Below the pieces are notes generated by a model. The model was not told the origin of the DNA. It made no database searches and saw only the letters and a list, made by a program, of their open reading frames with translations. From Variovorax gracilis (GTDB lineage Bacteria; Pseudomonadota; Gammaproteobacteria; Burkholderiales; Burkholderiaceae_C): a stretch of DNA of 64,000 nucleotides. The DNA is taken from positions 372,001-436,000 of the forward strand of contig NZ_JASZYF010000001.1 of the NCBI RefSeq assembly GCF_030317115.1, given 5' to 3'. Shown one piece after another: positions 55,505 through 64,000 of this stretch; position 1 is the stretch's first letter, and every line of letters starts with the position of its first letter. Both the position numbers and the translations under genes were made by a program.

Positions 55505-56772
55505 TACTTGATTCGTTTAGCCAACAAAGCGAGCGCAAGTGCATCAACGGCCATGCGCCCAACCCAAGCCCAAGCAGCGCCGAGAATTCCCATTTCTGCC
55601 ACCAGTGGAAGCAGTACCGCCAGAAAGGCCGGTAGTTCCAACGCATGCAGCTTCGCGGTCACGTCCGCTCGCCCCTTGGCGTGCAGCAACGCGTAAAACA
55701 TGGCACCGATCGCATTGGCGAAAACGCCAAGACAAAGCACTTGACCGACTGCAATGGACTCTGCATTCAGACTGCTCCCGATCCAGAGCGGCAAGACCAC
55801 GGGCAACAAGGCGGCCAAGGCCAAACACACCACGAGCATGAGTCCCATCACCCGCCTCAGCCACTTGTCGAAGTACGCGCGCCATTGGTCCGGCGCTTCC
55901 TGCATGATCTTGCTCAGTCCCGGAAACATCACTGAGGACACCGCCCCGACAAGAATGAGGCTCTGAACAACAACCTCATAGGGCAGGACATAGGCCGAAA
56001 CTGCGGCAGCCGACACCGTGGATGCAATGACGAAGCGATCGGCTTGTACCAACATCGGACTGATGATGCTGCTCACCGTCACCCACCTTCCAAAGGCGAA
56101 GAGCGAACGAGCAACATTTCGCGAATAGCCGGCGTGTCCGCGGGTTTCGGGTTCCGCTTGCAGGCACCTCAATGCAAGCCACCGATAAACGAACAACGCC
56201 ATAAGGCGGCTGACAACCAAGGACGCCACCAACCACGGCAGTTGCGTTGTGAACAAGGACACCACATAGGGCCCGCCAAAATTCACCACGCCCAAGGTAG
56301 CCCGCACGATGCTGACGCCCCTGAAGTTGAGGAATGCCTCATTCAGGCCGCGATAGGTCGCACTCATGGCTTGGGCGGGCAAGGCCACGGCCAGGAGGAT
56401 CATGGAAATCAGAATCTCATGGGGTGAGGTGTCGGCCACGCGAATCCATTTGTAGCCGCCCGCCAGGGCGATCAGCGCGATGAGCGCCCCCCCGACAAGT
56501 CCCGTGCCTAGCGTGAGGCGTCCAGCTGTCATCAGAACGTCCGGTATGGCCGAGAGCTTCCTCTCCCCCCGGAAACGAGCAACCATCTGCGTCAAGGCGC
56601 GCCCCAGTCCAAGGTCCATCGCCCCCGCATAACCAATCAGACCCCAGGCCAGAGCGAGCAAACCGAAGCGCTCGTGCCCCAGCGTCGCGATCAAGGACGG
56701 CACTGTGAGTGCCGCCACTCCCAAGGGCAGACTTAGTCCTCCCAGGTTCCACGCTACATGAGAGAGCCGCAT
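55504..56772 (-). CDS. wzx: Wzx-like repeat-unit flippase
   Basis: A 422-residue MOP-superfamily flippase with about 12 predicted membrane helices. The N-terminal WNLGGLSLPLGVAALTVPSLIATLGHERFG and AMDLGLGRALTQMVA are typical of Wzx/RfbX proteins. It should flip undecaprenyl-linked repeat units to the periplasmic side for Wzy. GC content is high, unlike the adjoining wzy. It starts 43 nt after the epimerase gene. Confidence 0.88.
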   Translation of the reverse strand: MRLSHVAWNLGGLSLPLGVAALTVPSLIATLGHERFGLLALAWGLIGYAGAMDLGLGRALTQMVARFRGERKLSAIPDVLMTAGRLTLGTGLVGGALIALIALAGGYKWIRVADTSPHEILISMILLAVALPAQAMSATYRGLNEAFLNFRGVSIVRATLGVVNFGGPYVVSLFTTQLPWLVASLVVSRLMALFVYRWLALRCLQAEPETRGHAGYSRNVARSLFAFGRWVTVSSIISPMLVQADRFVIASTVSAAAVSAYVLPYEVVVQSLILVGAVSSVMFPGLSKIMQEAPDQWRAYFDKWLRRVMGLMLVVCLALAALLPVVLPLWIGSSLNAESIAVGQVLCLGVFANAIGAMFYALLHAKGRADVTAKLHALELPAFLAVLLPLVAEMGILGAAWAWVGRMAVDALALALLAKRIK

Positions 56773-56815
56773 CAGTCGGCACCCATGCCGCCGAACGCGC
56801 TCGTCGCCGAAATAC

Positions 56816-57895
56816 TCATTCGATCAACCAGTCCTGATGGGAGGCGTACCAAGCCACGGCGGCAGGTATTCCTTCGGCAAGCGTGTGGGTCGGCTTGTAC
56901 CCCAACAAGCGACGCGCCTTGTCAATGTCAGCTTGGCTGTGTCGCACGTCACCGGCGCGAAAATCTCTGTACACCGGCTGCACATCGGCCGGAACTCCAT
57001 GCGCGAGCAAGGAGTTACGCAACAAGTCAAAGAGACGATTCAGCGTCGTGCGCCCGCTCACCGCAACGTTGTAGACCTGATTCTTGGCGTCGATTTCGAC
57101 CGTGGTGGCCGCCAGAAGATTCGCCTGAACGGCGTTGTCGATGTAGCAAAAGTCGCGACTGGTTTCTCCATCGCCGTTGATGAAAACAGGCTCTCCCTTC
57201 AACAGAGAACCAGCCCATTTGGGTATGACAGCAGCGTAAGCACCATTGGGGTTCTGCCGCCTGCCGAACGCATTGAAATAGCGCAGGCCAATGGCATGGA
57301 GACCGTAGCTTCCGGCGAACACGTCCGCATAGAGTTCGTTGACATACTTCGTCACCGCGTACGGACTCAATGGCTTGCCGATTCGATCTTCGACCTTCGG
57401 CAGGGCCGGGTGGTCGCCATACGTGCTGCTACTTGCCGCGTAGGTAAAGCTGCTTACCTTCGCATCGCGTGCCGCCACCAACATGTTCAAGTGGCCACCA
57501 ATGTTCACGGCGTTGGACGTGATCGGGTCTGCCAGGCTTCTGGGCACACTTCCAAGCGCGGCTTGATGCAGCACGAACTCGACCCCTTCGCACGCCTGCC
57601 GGCAGTCATCCAAATTGCGGATGTCGCCCTGCATGAAAGTGAAGTTCTTCCATTGCTCGGGCGTCACCAAGGATTGCACCTCGTCCAGATTGCGCTGGTA
57701 CCCGGTAGCAAAGTTGTCCAAACCCACTATGCGCTGATTTAGTGTCAGAAGCGTCTCCAGCAAGTTGCTGCCGATGAAACCGGCGACGCCCGTCACCAGC
57801 CAAGTGTGTTGCTCGCTCTTCAGGCTAGCTTGAAGGCGCTCATAAGCAGACGGCTGCGCGACGACGTCCGCAAACTTTGGATTCTCGATATTCAT
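56816..57895 (-). CDS. tviC: UDP-N-acetylglucosamine 4-epimerase-like (TviC/WbpP family)
   Basis: A 359-residue extended SDR. The N-terminal extension before [17 protein letters not shown] is typical of WbpP/Tvi[11 protein letters not shown] supplies the catalytic Ser/Thr, YAVTK the Tyr-Lys pair, and [10 protein letters not shown] is a substrate-binding motif. WbpP-type enzymes interconvert UDP-GlcNAc and UDP-GalNAc and, after oxidation, the corresponding uronic acids. The 4-base overlap with the dehydrogenase gene points to joint UDP-GalNAcA production, as in the Vi-antigen pathway. Confidence 0.9.
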   Translation of the reverse strand: MNIENPKFADVVAQPSAYERLQASLKSEQHTWLVTGVAGFIGSNLLETLLTLNQRIVGLDNFATGYQRNLDEVQSLVTPEQWKNFTFMQGDIRNLDDCRQACEGVEFVLHQAALGSVPRSLADPITSNAVNIGGHLNMLVAARDAKVSSFTYAASSSTYGDHPALPKVEDRIGKPLSPYAVTKYVNELYADVFAGSYGLHAIGLRYFNAFGRRQNPNGAYAAVIPKWAGSLLKGEPVFINGDGETSRDFCYIDNAVQANLLAATTVEIDAKNQVYNVAVSGRTTLNRLFDLLRNSLLAHGVPADVQPVYRDFRAGDVRHSQADIDKARRLLGYKPTHTLAEGIPAAVAWYASHQDWLIE

Positions 57896-59169
57896 AGCCG
57901 CGCGTCCGCTGCGCCCGCAAGAAGCACGCTCTTGACGTCATAAACCACCGCGCCGGGAACGCCCAATGCCTTCACCCCTTGCTCGCCCAAGGCCACAAAC
58001 TCCCGGTGAGCCACCGCAAGCACAATGGCTGCGTACTGGCCGGGTTCGGGTGGATTCGCCAAGCAGTGCAGCCCGTACTCGTGCTCCGCTTCGGCCAGAT
58101 CGACCCACGGGTCGTACACGTCCACCTGAGCGTTGTAAGCGCCCAAAGATCGAACGATGTCCACCACCTTGGTATTGCGTACGTCCGGGCAGTTCTCCTT
58201 GAAGGTCAGGCCCAGCACCAGCACCTTGCTGCCTAGCACGGGCAAGCTCTTTCGCAGCATCAGCTTGATGACCTCGTCGGCCACGTGACTGGCCATCGAA
58301 TCGTTGATGCGCCGGCCCGCCAAGATCACCTGGGGGTGATAGCCGACCTCTTCCGCCTTGTGCGTCAGGTAGTAGGGGTCGACACCGATGCAGTGCCCTC
58401 CCACCAGACCCGGCCTGAAGGGAAGAAAATTCCATTTGGTGCCAGCAGCTTGCAGCACTTCCAGTGTGTCGATGCCGAGCTTGCGGAAGATCAGGCTCAG
58501 TTCATTCATCAGCGCGATGTTCAAGTCACGCTGCGTGTTCTCAATCACCTTGGCAGCCTCGGCCACCTTGATGCTACTGGCCTTGTGGGTGCCGGCGGTG
58601 ATGATCGACGCATACAGCGTATCCACCGCGTCCGCCACGTCCGGTGTACTACCGCTGGTCACCTTCTTGATCATCGGCAGCCGATGCTCCTTGTCACCCG
58701 GATTGATGCGCTCCGGGCTGTAGCCGCAGAAGAAATCCTCGTTGAATCGAAGTCCCGAATGCTGCTCCAGCACTGGCACGCACACCTCTTCCGTCGCACC
58801 GGGATATACGGTCGATTCGTAGATCACCACGGCACCACGCGACAATGCCTTGCCCACGGTCTCGCTCGCCTTCACCAGCAGCGACATGTCAGGCCGATTG
58901 GCCGTGTCGATTGGTGTTGGCACCGTGACGATATAGGCGCCGCAGCCCACAAGCTCCTGCGGATTACTGCTGAAGCGCAACTCGCCCGCGTCCTTCAACT
59001 CCTTTGGACTCACTTCCAAGGTCGAGTCTCGACCTGCCTGCAGTTCGGCAACACGCGCCGGGTTGATGTCAAAACCAAGGACGTTTCGGCGCTTGCCAAA
59101 CTCCACCGCCAACGGCAGCCCGACGTAGCCCAGGCCAATGATGGCGATCGTTCCAGTATTGAGATTCAT
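57892..59169 (-). CDS. tviB: Nucleotide-sugar 6-dehydrogenase (TviB/WbpO-like)
   Basis: A 425-residue UDP-sugar dehydrogenase. NAD-binding [18 protein letters not shown] is at the N-terminus. The catalytic cysteine is in [12 protein letters not shown], and the C-terminal domain contains [17 protein letters not shown]. Sequence features fit the UDP-GlcNAc/GalNAc (TviB/WbpA/WbpO) group rather than UDP-glucose dehydrogenase. It oxidises C6 twice with NAD+ to give the HexNAcA. Eight bases separate it from wzc. Confidence 0.92.
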   Translation of the reverse strand: MNLNTGTIAIIGLGYVGLPLAVEFGKRRNVLGFDINPARVAELQAGRDSTLEVSPKELKDAGELRFSSNPQELVGCGAYIVTVPTPIDTANRPDMSLLVKASETVGKALSRGAVVIYESTVYPGATEEVCVPVLEQHSGLRFNEDFFCGYSPERINPGDKEHRLPMIKKVTSGSTPDVADAVDTLYASIITAGTHKASSIKVAEAAKVIENTQRDLNIALMNELSLIFRKLGIDTLEVLQAAGTKWNFLPFRPGLVGGHCIGVDPYYLTHKAEEVGYHPQVILAGRRINDSMASHVADEVIKLMLRKSLPVLGSKVLVLGLTFKENCPDVRNTKVVDIVRSLGAYNAQVDVYDPWVDLAEAEHEYGLHCLANPPEPGQYAAIVLAVAHREFVALGEQGVKALGVPGAVVYDVKSVLLAGAADARL

Positions 59170-59177
59170 TTGTTGTT

Positions 59178-61409
59178 CTAATACTTGTAGTTCGTGTACC
59201 GATAGCCGCCGTACTTGTAGCCAATGCCATAGCCATAGCGTCGCTTGGACATGTTCAGGCCGTTGAAGATGACGCCCTTTGGCTTCACACCCGTATCGAG
59301 CAGGCGCTTGGCCGATTCCTGCAATTCGCCGAGGCTGGTTACCTCCGCACGCGCCACGAGGAACACCGCACCGGCGAGCGGCGCAAGGATGGCGGTGTCG
59401 GATGCCGCCAGCACAGGGGGCGTGTCGATGATGATCAGGTCGTAGTGCTGCGCCGCCTCCTGCACCAGGCTTGGGCTCGCAGGCGTCATCAGCAATTCGG
59501 CCGGGTTCGGCGGCAGGATCCCGGTGGAAAGAAAGTCCACGTTGGGCGCCACTTCCCGATGCACCGCATCGGCAAAGCTGATGCTTCCGCTCACCACTTC
59601 ACTCATGCCCCGTTCGCGCGGAAGGCCGAAGTACTGGTTCAGGTGCCCCTTGCGCAGGTCGGCGTCGATCAGCAGCACCTTCTTGTTGGCGGCCCCAAGC
59701 ACCGCGGCAAGATTCACGCTGGTGAACGACTTGCCGATGCCGGGCGTCGGGCCGGTGATCAGGATGACGTTGTTGGCTGCGTCCAGCATCGCGAACTGCA
59801 ACGCCGTACGCAAACTGCGAAGGCTTTCGACCGCCGGCTCCTGTGGAGCCGCCACCGCCAGTACATGGCTGCCCGGCACTTTCTTGCTCACTTCCTGTGC
59901 CTGCCGCACTTGCGCATCGGAATGCGGAATGCTGGCAAACACATGGAGACCTGCGCGTTGCTCGATGTCGGCCGGGTCCTTGAGTCCGGGGCGCAAGCTG
60001 TTGCGCAGGAATGCCAATGCAAGGCCCAACAACAAGCCCAGCACGGCAGCCAGCGCAACCACCAATGCGCGCTGCGGCTTCACGGGCTTCTTGGGAACGG
60101 CCGCCACATCGACGATGCGCACGTTCCCGACCTTGCCTTCCTTCACCAGGCGCAGTTGCTGCGACGAGTTGAGCAGGCTGACGTAGAGCTCGTTGTTGAC
60201 CTTGACGTCGCGCGTCAGGCTCAACAATTCCTGCTCGATGTCGGGCAGCGTCTTGACGCGGGTGTTCAGTCCACCCAATTCGGCATTGATGCTGGCTACC
60301 TGCGCATCTAGTGCCTTGATGCTGTGGTGCTCGGGCGTGTACAGAGCGCGCAGTTCCTTGCGCTTTTGCTGAAGTTCGAGCAGGCTCGTCTGGAGCTTGA
60401 CGGATTGCTCCAGCACCAGCTTGCCCTCGGTTCCGAGGTCGAACGTGCTGTTGCGGTTGCGAAACTTGTTGAACTTCGATTCAGACGCTTCCATCTGCTC
60501 CCGCAGTTCCGGCAGGAAGGAACCCAGGAAGCTCAGCGACTTCTCCGCCTCGGCGGCCTTGCGTTCGATGTTCTGGCGCACATAGAGGGAGCCGATTTCG
60601 TTGAGCACGCGCGCGATACCCCTGGCGTCGTCCCCCTCGAGCGTGGCTCGAATCACGCCCGATTGCTTTCCCTCTTCCGAGATCTTCAGGTCCTTCTGCA
60701 GATCCTCGGTCACATCCAGCGGCAGGAAGCGAGTCAGGTAGAACTCCGCGCCCGCCTTGCCCACGGCTTCGACAATCAGAAGACTCCCCTTCTCGCCATC
60801 CACCGCATAGGCCAGCGGCTGGCCTATGCGCCCCTGCCCCACGACGTCGCTGTCGGGAGACAGCAGTTCATAGCCCTGATCGACAAGGCGTACGCGAAAG
60901 CGGTTGCCTTCCAGAGCCTCGGGCACTTGGAAGGCCGCGACCTTCAACGATTCGTTGCCACTCACGAAACCACCCCAGCCGAAGATGCCCGGATTCGACG
61001 GCCCCTTCGCACGCTTCGCGAGCCACCGGCCCAGCACCGGCAAGTACTTCGGCGTGACTTCCACGTCGAGGTGCAGGTTCGCCACTGCCTGACCCACGAC
61101 CAGGCGCGAACGCAGGATCTGCATTTCAGCCGAAGCCGGCGAACGGATATCGAAGAGACCCGATGCCTGGCCCAGCATGTTGCCCGCCACGTCTCCCTTG
61201 CTGTCCTCCACCTGCACCATCGTGTTGGCCTGGTAGATCGGCGTGCTGATCAGCGCATAGGCCAGCCCGACCAAGGTCGCAAAGACCATGACCGAGGCAA
61301 TGAGCCAGCGGTTGTCGAGCACCACATCGATCAGTTCGAGCAGGTTGATTTCGTCTCCGGCGCCGGCTTGGCCTTGCGTGCCGGGCGGAATAGGCTGTGG
61401 GGGATTCAT
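59178..61409 (-). CDS. wzc: Polysaccharide co-polymerase / tyrosine autokinase Wzc
   Basis: A 743-residue inner-membrane protein. A Wzz domain with two flanking membrane helices ([17 protein letters not shown] near residue 40 and [20 protein letters not shown] around 430) encloses a periplasmic coiled coil. A BY-kinase domain follows, with Walker A in [33 protein letters not shown] (Walker A') and IIIDTPP (Walker B). The C-terminus is a tyrosine cluster ([14 protein letters not shown]) for autophosphorylation. It controls chain length and works with Wza and the phosphatase Wzb. The ATG at 61409 is preferred to a longer frame. Confidence 0.94.
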   Translation of the reverse strand: MNPPQPIPPGTQGQAGAGDEINLLELIDVVLDNRWLIASVMVFATLVGLAYALISTPIYQANTMVQVEDSKGDVAGNMLGQASGLFDIRSPASAEMQILRSRLVVGQAVANLHLDVEVTPKYLPVLGRWLAKRAKGPSNPGIFGWGGFVSGNESLKVAAFQVPEALEGNRFRVRLVDQGYELLSPDSDVVGQGRIGQPLAYAVDGEKGSLLIVEAVGKAGAEFYLTRFLPLDVTEDLQKDLKISEEGKQSGVIRATLEGDDARGIARVLNEIGSLYVRQNIERKAAEAEKSLSFLGSFLPELREQMEASESKFNKFRNRNSTFDLGTEGKLVLEQSVKLQTSLLELQQKRKELRALYTPEHHSIKALDAQVASINAELGGLNTRVKTLPDIEQELLSLTRDVKVNNELYVSLLNSSQQLRLVKEGKVGNVRIVDVAAVPKKPVKPQRALVVALAAVLGLLLGLALAFLRNSLRPGLKDPADIEQRAGLHVFASIPHSDAQVRQAQEVSKKVPGSHVLAVAAPQEPAVESLRSLRTALQFAMLDAANNVILITGPTPGIGKSFTSVNLAAVLGAANKKVLLIDADLRKGHLNQYFGLPRERGMSEVVSGSISFADAVHREVAPNVDFLSTGILPPNPAELLMTPASPSLVQEAAQHYDLIIIDTPPVLAASDTAILAPLAGAVFLVARAEVTSLGELQESAKRLLDTGVKPKGVIFNGLNMSKRRYGYGIGYKYGGYRYTNYKY

Positions 61410-61453
61410 TCGCGGAAAGCTTGGAAAAACGGTGATGGAATTCAGTGCGCGAG

Positions 61454-61888
61454 TCAGCACAGCAGCCGGATGCGCGGCACCCAGGCGGTAACGCCACGAG
61501 CGATGTCGGCGTAGGCTGCGTCAAATGCAGCCTTGGGCCGGCGGTGGGGGTCGGCGATGTCGAACTTGTCGAGTTCGCCCAGCCGGAACGCCTTGCCGCG
61601 CACCAGCGGAAACCGCTGTTCGAGTTCGGTCTTGTGGCCCTGCTCCATCACCAGGATCAGATCGGCGGCCTGGCACATCCAGTTGGTGATCTGCTGGGCG
61701 CGGTGGGCCGAGAGGTCGAGCCCATGGGCGGCCGCCACTTCGATCGACAGCGGGTCGGCAGGGTCGCCCACCAGCGCGCCCAGGCCTGCCGACCAGACCT
61801 TCATCTGCGGGAACTCGCGAGCCAGCAAGGCTTCGCCGATGGGGCTGCGGCAAATGTTGCCGATGCACACGACGAGGATGTTCTGCAT
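61454..61888 (-). CDS. wzb: Low-molecular-weight protein tyrosine phosphatase Wzb
   Basis: A 144-residue LMW-PTP. The P-loop is in LVVCIGNICRSPIGEAL (CX5RS), and the general-acid loop is DIADPHRR, where most relatives have DPY or DPF. It should dephosphorylate the Wzc tyrosine tail. The ATG at 61888 overlaps the wza stop (TGATG); a GTG one codon upstream is also possible. Confidence 0.93.
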   Translation of the reverse strand: MQNILVVCIGNICRSPIGEALLAREFPQMKVWSAGLGALVGDPADPLSIEVAAAHGLDLSAHRAQQITNWMCQAADLILVMEQGHKTELEQRFPLVRGKAFRLGELDKFDIADPHRRPKAAFDAAYADIARGVTAWVPRIRLLC

Positions 61889-63075
61889 CACTTGTAGATC
61901 GAGTTGCCGACGTTCATGACCTGCGCACTCGGCAGGATCATGCTGATGACGCGGTTCCAGCGCACGAGTGCGGCAGGGTCCACGTACACGACGTCACGCG
62001 GCTTGAGCTCGAAGCCCTCAGCCAGCGCGTACGCCACTGGCGACTTGGCATCGAGGTGGTAGATCTCGGGAGTGCCGTCGGCGCGAGAGCGCACCACGTA
62101 GATCTGGCGAGGCTCGCCTGTGGTGGTGCTCACGCCACCGGCCTCGCCGAGCGCTTCGTTGAGCGTGAGGCGTCCGTTGCGCAGCGGCTGCGCAACAGGC
62201 CGCGTCACTTCGCCCAAGACGTAGACCTTGGCGTCGTCACGGCTGTACACGCGTACGAGGTCGCCGCTGCCGAGAAGGATGTTCGCGGGGTTGATGCCGA
62301 GCGTCGTAAGCTGCTGCATGTTGACGACGGAGGTAACGCCATCACGCGAGATGGAAACCATCGAGCGGTCGGCATCCGCGGCGAAGCCGCCGGCGCGGTT
62401 GATGGCCTCGGGCAGCGTCATCGGAATGTCGTTGACCGCCTGCAGGCCGGGCGTACGCACCGCGCCATCGACGTAGACCCGGCCGTTGCGGTAGGACTGG
62501 ATCCGCACCGTGAGCTTCGGCGCTTCGAAGAACTTCGAGAGGGCCTTGGTCAAGCGGTCACGCACCTCGTACTCGGTGAGCCCGCCGACCTTGAAGCTGC
62601 CGACATAGGGGAACTGGATCAGGCCTTCCGCGCTGACGTTGTAGCCATTGCTCACGGGCGAGCCGCTGGTGGCGTCGGTCGTGAGAGATCCCGCCGGCGC
62701 CAGCACGAGATCCGGGTGATCCCACACGACGATGTTCAGGATGTCGCCGGAGCCGATGCGATAGGGCTGGGCTACGCCGTACAGACGCTTGACGTCCTCT
62801 CCGACGTCGGTCGCCTGCGCGGCGCGCTGACGGCGAATCAGCTCGGGCGTGATCTTCTGCAGCGCGCCCGGCGGGGCCGCGTCCGCAGGGGCATCCATGG
62901 CCGTTGCGGAAGTGCGCGCATCGTCGTTCGGCGCCGTCTCGTCGAAGCTCATGCCGGGCGCAAAGGCGCAACCGGCAACCAGCGTCACTGCGGATGCCAG
63001 TGCCGACCACCGGGCGATCGGACGCAGCGAGCGCAGCAAGGAAGAATGTGAAGGGAGATGACTCGAGGTATCCAT
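61888..63075 (-). CDS. wza: Outer-membrane polysaccharide export lipoprotein Wza
   Basis: A 395-residue protein. The lipoprotein signal ends in LVAGC near residue 36. A polysaccharide export (PES) domain follows, with YRIGSGDILNIVVWDHPDL and EGLIQFPYVGSFKVGG. SLBB domains include VYVDGAVRTPGLQAVND and VYVLGEVTRPVAQPL, and the C-terminal helix crosses the outer membrane. It forms the octameric export channel. A short similar sequence lies in the decayed region at 30486-30650. The start at 63075 gives a normal lipoprotein signal. Confidence 0.94.
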   Translation of the reverse strand: MDTSSHLPSHSSLLRSLRPIARWSALASAVTLVAGCAFAPGMSFDETAPNDDARTSATAMDAPADAAPPGALQKITPELIRRQRAAQATDVGEDVKRLYGVAQPYRIGSGDILNIVVWDHPDLVLAPAGSLTTDATSGSPVSNGYNVSAEGLIQFPYVGSFKVGGLTEYEVRDRLTKALSKFFEAPKLTVRIQSYRNGRVYVDGAVRTPGLQAVNDIPMTLPEAINRAGGFAADADRSMVSISRDGVTSVVNMQQLTTLGINPANILLGSGDLVRVYSRDDAKVYVLGEVTRPVAQPLRNGRLTLNEALGEAGGVSTTTGEPRQIYVVRSRADGTPEIYHLDAKSPVAYALAEGFELKPRDVVYVDPAALVRWNRVISMILPSAQVMNVGNSIYK

Positions 63076-63089
63076 GATTCTGTGGCGGC

Positions 63090-64000
63090 CTACTGGCGCG
63101 CGGCGCTGCGAACGCGGCGCATGTTGTCTTCGAAATAGACCAGGCCTGCGCGGTCCGAATTGAAGGTGCGGTCCAGCGCCGACGCGGTCGAGGACACACC
63201 TTGGTTGGTGGTGATGTAGTTGCTGCTTTCCTGGATCACGGTCTCGACGCCGTACGACCAGCGTGGCGAGCCGGTCACCTGGATGTGGTGCGTGGGGTTC
63301 ATGTCCTTGCGTGGCGTGAGCGGGATCGAGATCTCGATCCCGGCAAAGGAGCGCGCCTGGCGCTCCCAGTCGAACTTGGTTCGCCGCACGTAGAGACTCA
63401 CCGCGACGTCGTGAAACCACTGCTTGATGCCGAGCCTGACGCCGCGGTCGTTGTAGAGAAACTGACCCGCCGTCGCTTCGAAGTACGTGTGCGTCGGCGT
63501 GTAGGCATAGCGGTAGTTCGCCAGCAGCGAGCGCGAGTGGATCGGAAGGAAGCGGTCGTAGTCGATCGTGCGCTCGAAGCGCCCGGCTTCCACGCTGAAC
63601 CGGTTCCGGCCGTCGCCTGGCTCCCAGCGCAATTCGCCGAAGGCACCGCGGTAGTTGCTGTCGAAGCGGCCGGCCGCGACGTGGGCGGTGAGGGCATCGA
63701 GTCCCCATCGCGCCGCCGTCTCGCTATCGGCCTGCCCCATCAGGCGTTCGAGCGGAACGCGCGCGAACTGGTGCAGGAGTACGCGGTCGGTCGAGTTGAC
63801 GATGCGGCTGGTGCCAAACACCTCGCCATCGCGGAAGTCCTGCGATTCAGCGACCGGCGCAACGTGGCTGACCTCGGCGTAGCCTCCCTTCCACAGGGGC
63901 TGCTGCACGGTGGCACGCACGCCTACCGAGTAGTCAAACACGCCGTACTCTGTGGCGAGCGTGCTGCGCACGACGGGCTGCAGCATCAGCCGCGTCGTGG
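63090..64000 (-). CDS. YjbH-domain outer-membrane protein (5' end outside the window)
   Basis: The C-terminal ~300 residues of a YjbH/WbfB-type exopolysaccharide protein. Many alternating beta-strand segments ending in aromatic residues (FGELRWEPGDGRNRFSVE, LANYRYAYTPTHTYFEA, VAVSLYVRRTKFDW) suggest an outer-membrane barrel. GIEISIPLTPRKDMNP is a conserved late motif. The frame stays open to the right edge, so the N-terminus is missing. It precedes wza by 14 nt in the same operon, as in Vibrio-type capsule loci. Confidence 0.82.
   Translation of the reverse strand, partial: TTRLMLQPVVRSTLATEYGVFDYSVGVRATVQQPLWKGGYAEVSHVAPVAESQDFRDGEVFGTSRIVNSTDRVLLHQFARVPLERLMGQADSETAARWGLDALTAHVAAGRFDSNYRGAFGELRWEPGDGRNRFSVEAGRFERTIDYDRFLPIHSRSLLANYRYAYTPTHTYFEATAGQFLYNDRGVRLGIKQWFHDVAVSLYVRRTKFDWERQARSFAGIEISIPLTPRKDMNPTHHIQVTGSPRWSYGVETVIQESSNYITTNQGVSSTASALDRTFNSDRAGLVYFEDNMRRVRSAARQ

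Noticed and set aside
46195-64000. Protein N-glycosylation (Pgl) locus instead of a capsule locus
   Set aside because: No PglB-type oligosaccharyltransferase or PglK flippase is present, while wza-wzb-wzc, wzx and wzy are.

Overview
The window reads as a GC-rich (roughly 65%) chromosomal segment of a betaproteobacterium of the family Comamonadaceae, most like Variovorax. This placement is an inference from gene content, tightly overlapped operons and codon use; no rRNA is present to confirm it. There are two tRNA genes (Ser-GGA near the left end, Lys-TTT near 30.9 kb), no rRNA, no CRISPR array and no intact insertion sequence.

Left half (1-27 kb) is mostly core genome. It holds a lipoprotein and small regulators next to tRNA-Ser, a branched-chain amino-acid binding protein, the pepA-holC operon divergent from the LPS export permeases lptF-lptG, cbiX, then cysB with a coupled methionine-type aminotransferase. 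After these come the large RNA helicase hrpA, argA, and a lysine/peptidoglycan block dapC-dapD-(pilU-like ATPase)-dapE-prmB. An ABC-F ATPase, a membrane-associated hypothetical and a tannase-family lipoprotein close this part.

Middle (27-43 kb): an orphan copy of a VanZ/PglF-type sugar-nucleotide dehydratase sits beside a stretch of decayed DNA that contains a recognisable piece of a wza-like gene. tRNA-Lys follows, then tcdA, the tolB-pal-cpoB part of the Tol-Pal system, msbA, rng, and a long minus-strand housekeeping run yebC, purD-hemF-nadD-rsfS-rlmH-maf.

Right part (43-64 kb) is the accessory region. A short plus-strand operon encodes a chorismatase-like protein, a lysophospholipid-type acyltransferase and a family-2 glycosyltransferase, which recalls part of an aryl-polyene/xanthomonadin pathway. 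It converges on a minus-strand exopolysaccharide/capsule locus that runs off the right end. In transcription order that locus is: YjbH-like protein (partial), wza, wzb, wzc, a TviB-like UDP-GlcNAc/GalNAc dehydrogenase, a TviC/WbpP-like 4-epimerase, wzx, wzy, a GT2, two GT4, a PglC-like phosphoglycosyl transferase, a PglD-like acetyltransferase, a PglE-like aminotransferase, and a second VanZ-PglF fusion. Together these predict a Wzx/Wzy-dependent polysaccharide primed by a diacetamido-sugar (diNAcBac-like) and containing a GalNAcA-type residue. The wzy/GT2 stretch is clearly lower in GC than its neighbours.

Most striking points: the duplicated VanZ-dehydratase fusion with wza debris next to one copy, G9 homopolymers inside two accessory genes, a Lys/Ala-rich tail on RsfS, and -10-like hexamers exactly 8 nt before three start codons that lack a good ribosome binding site.
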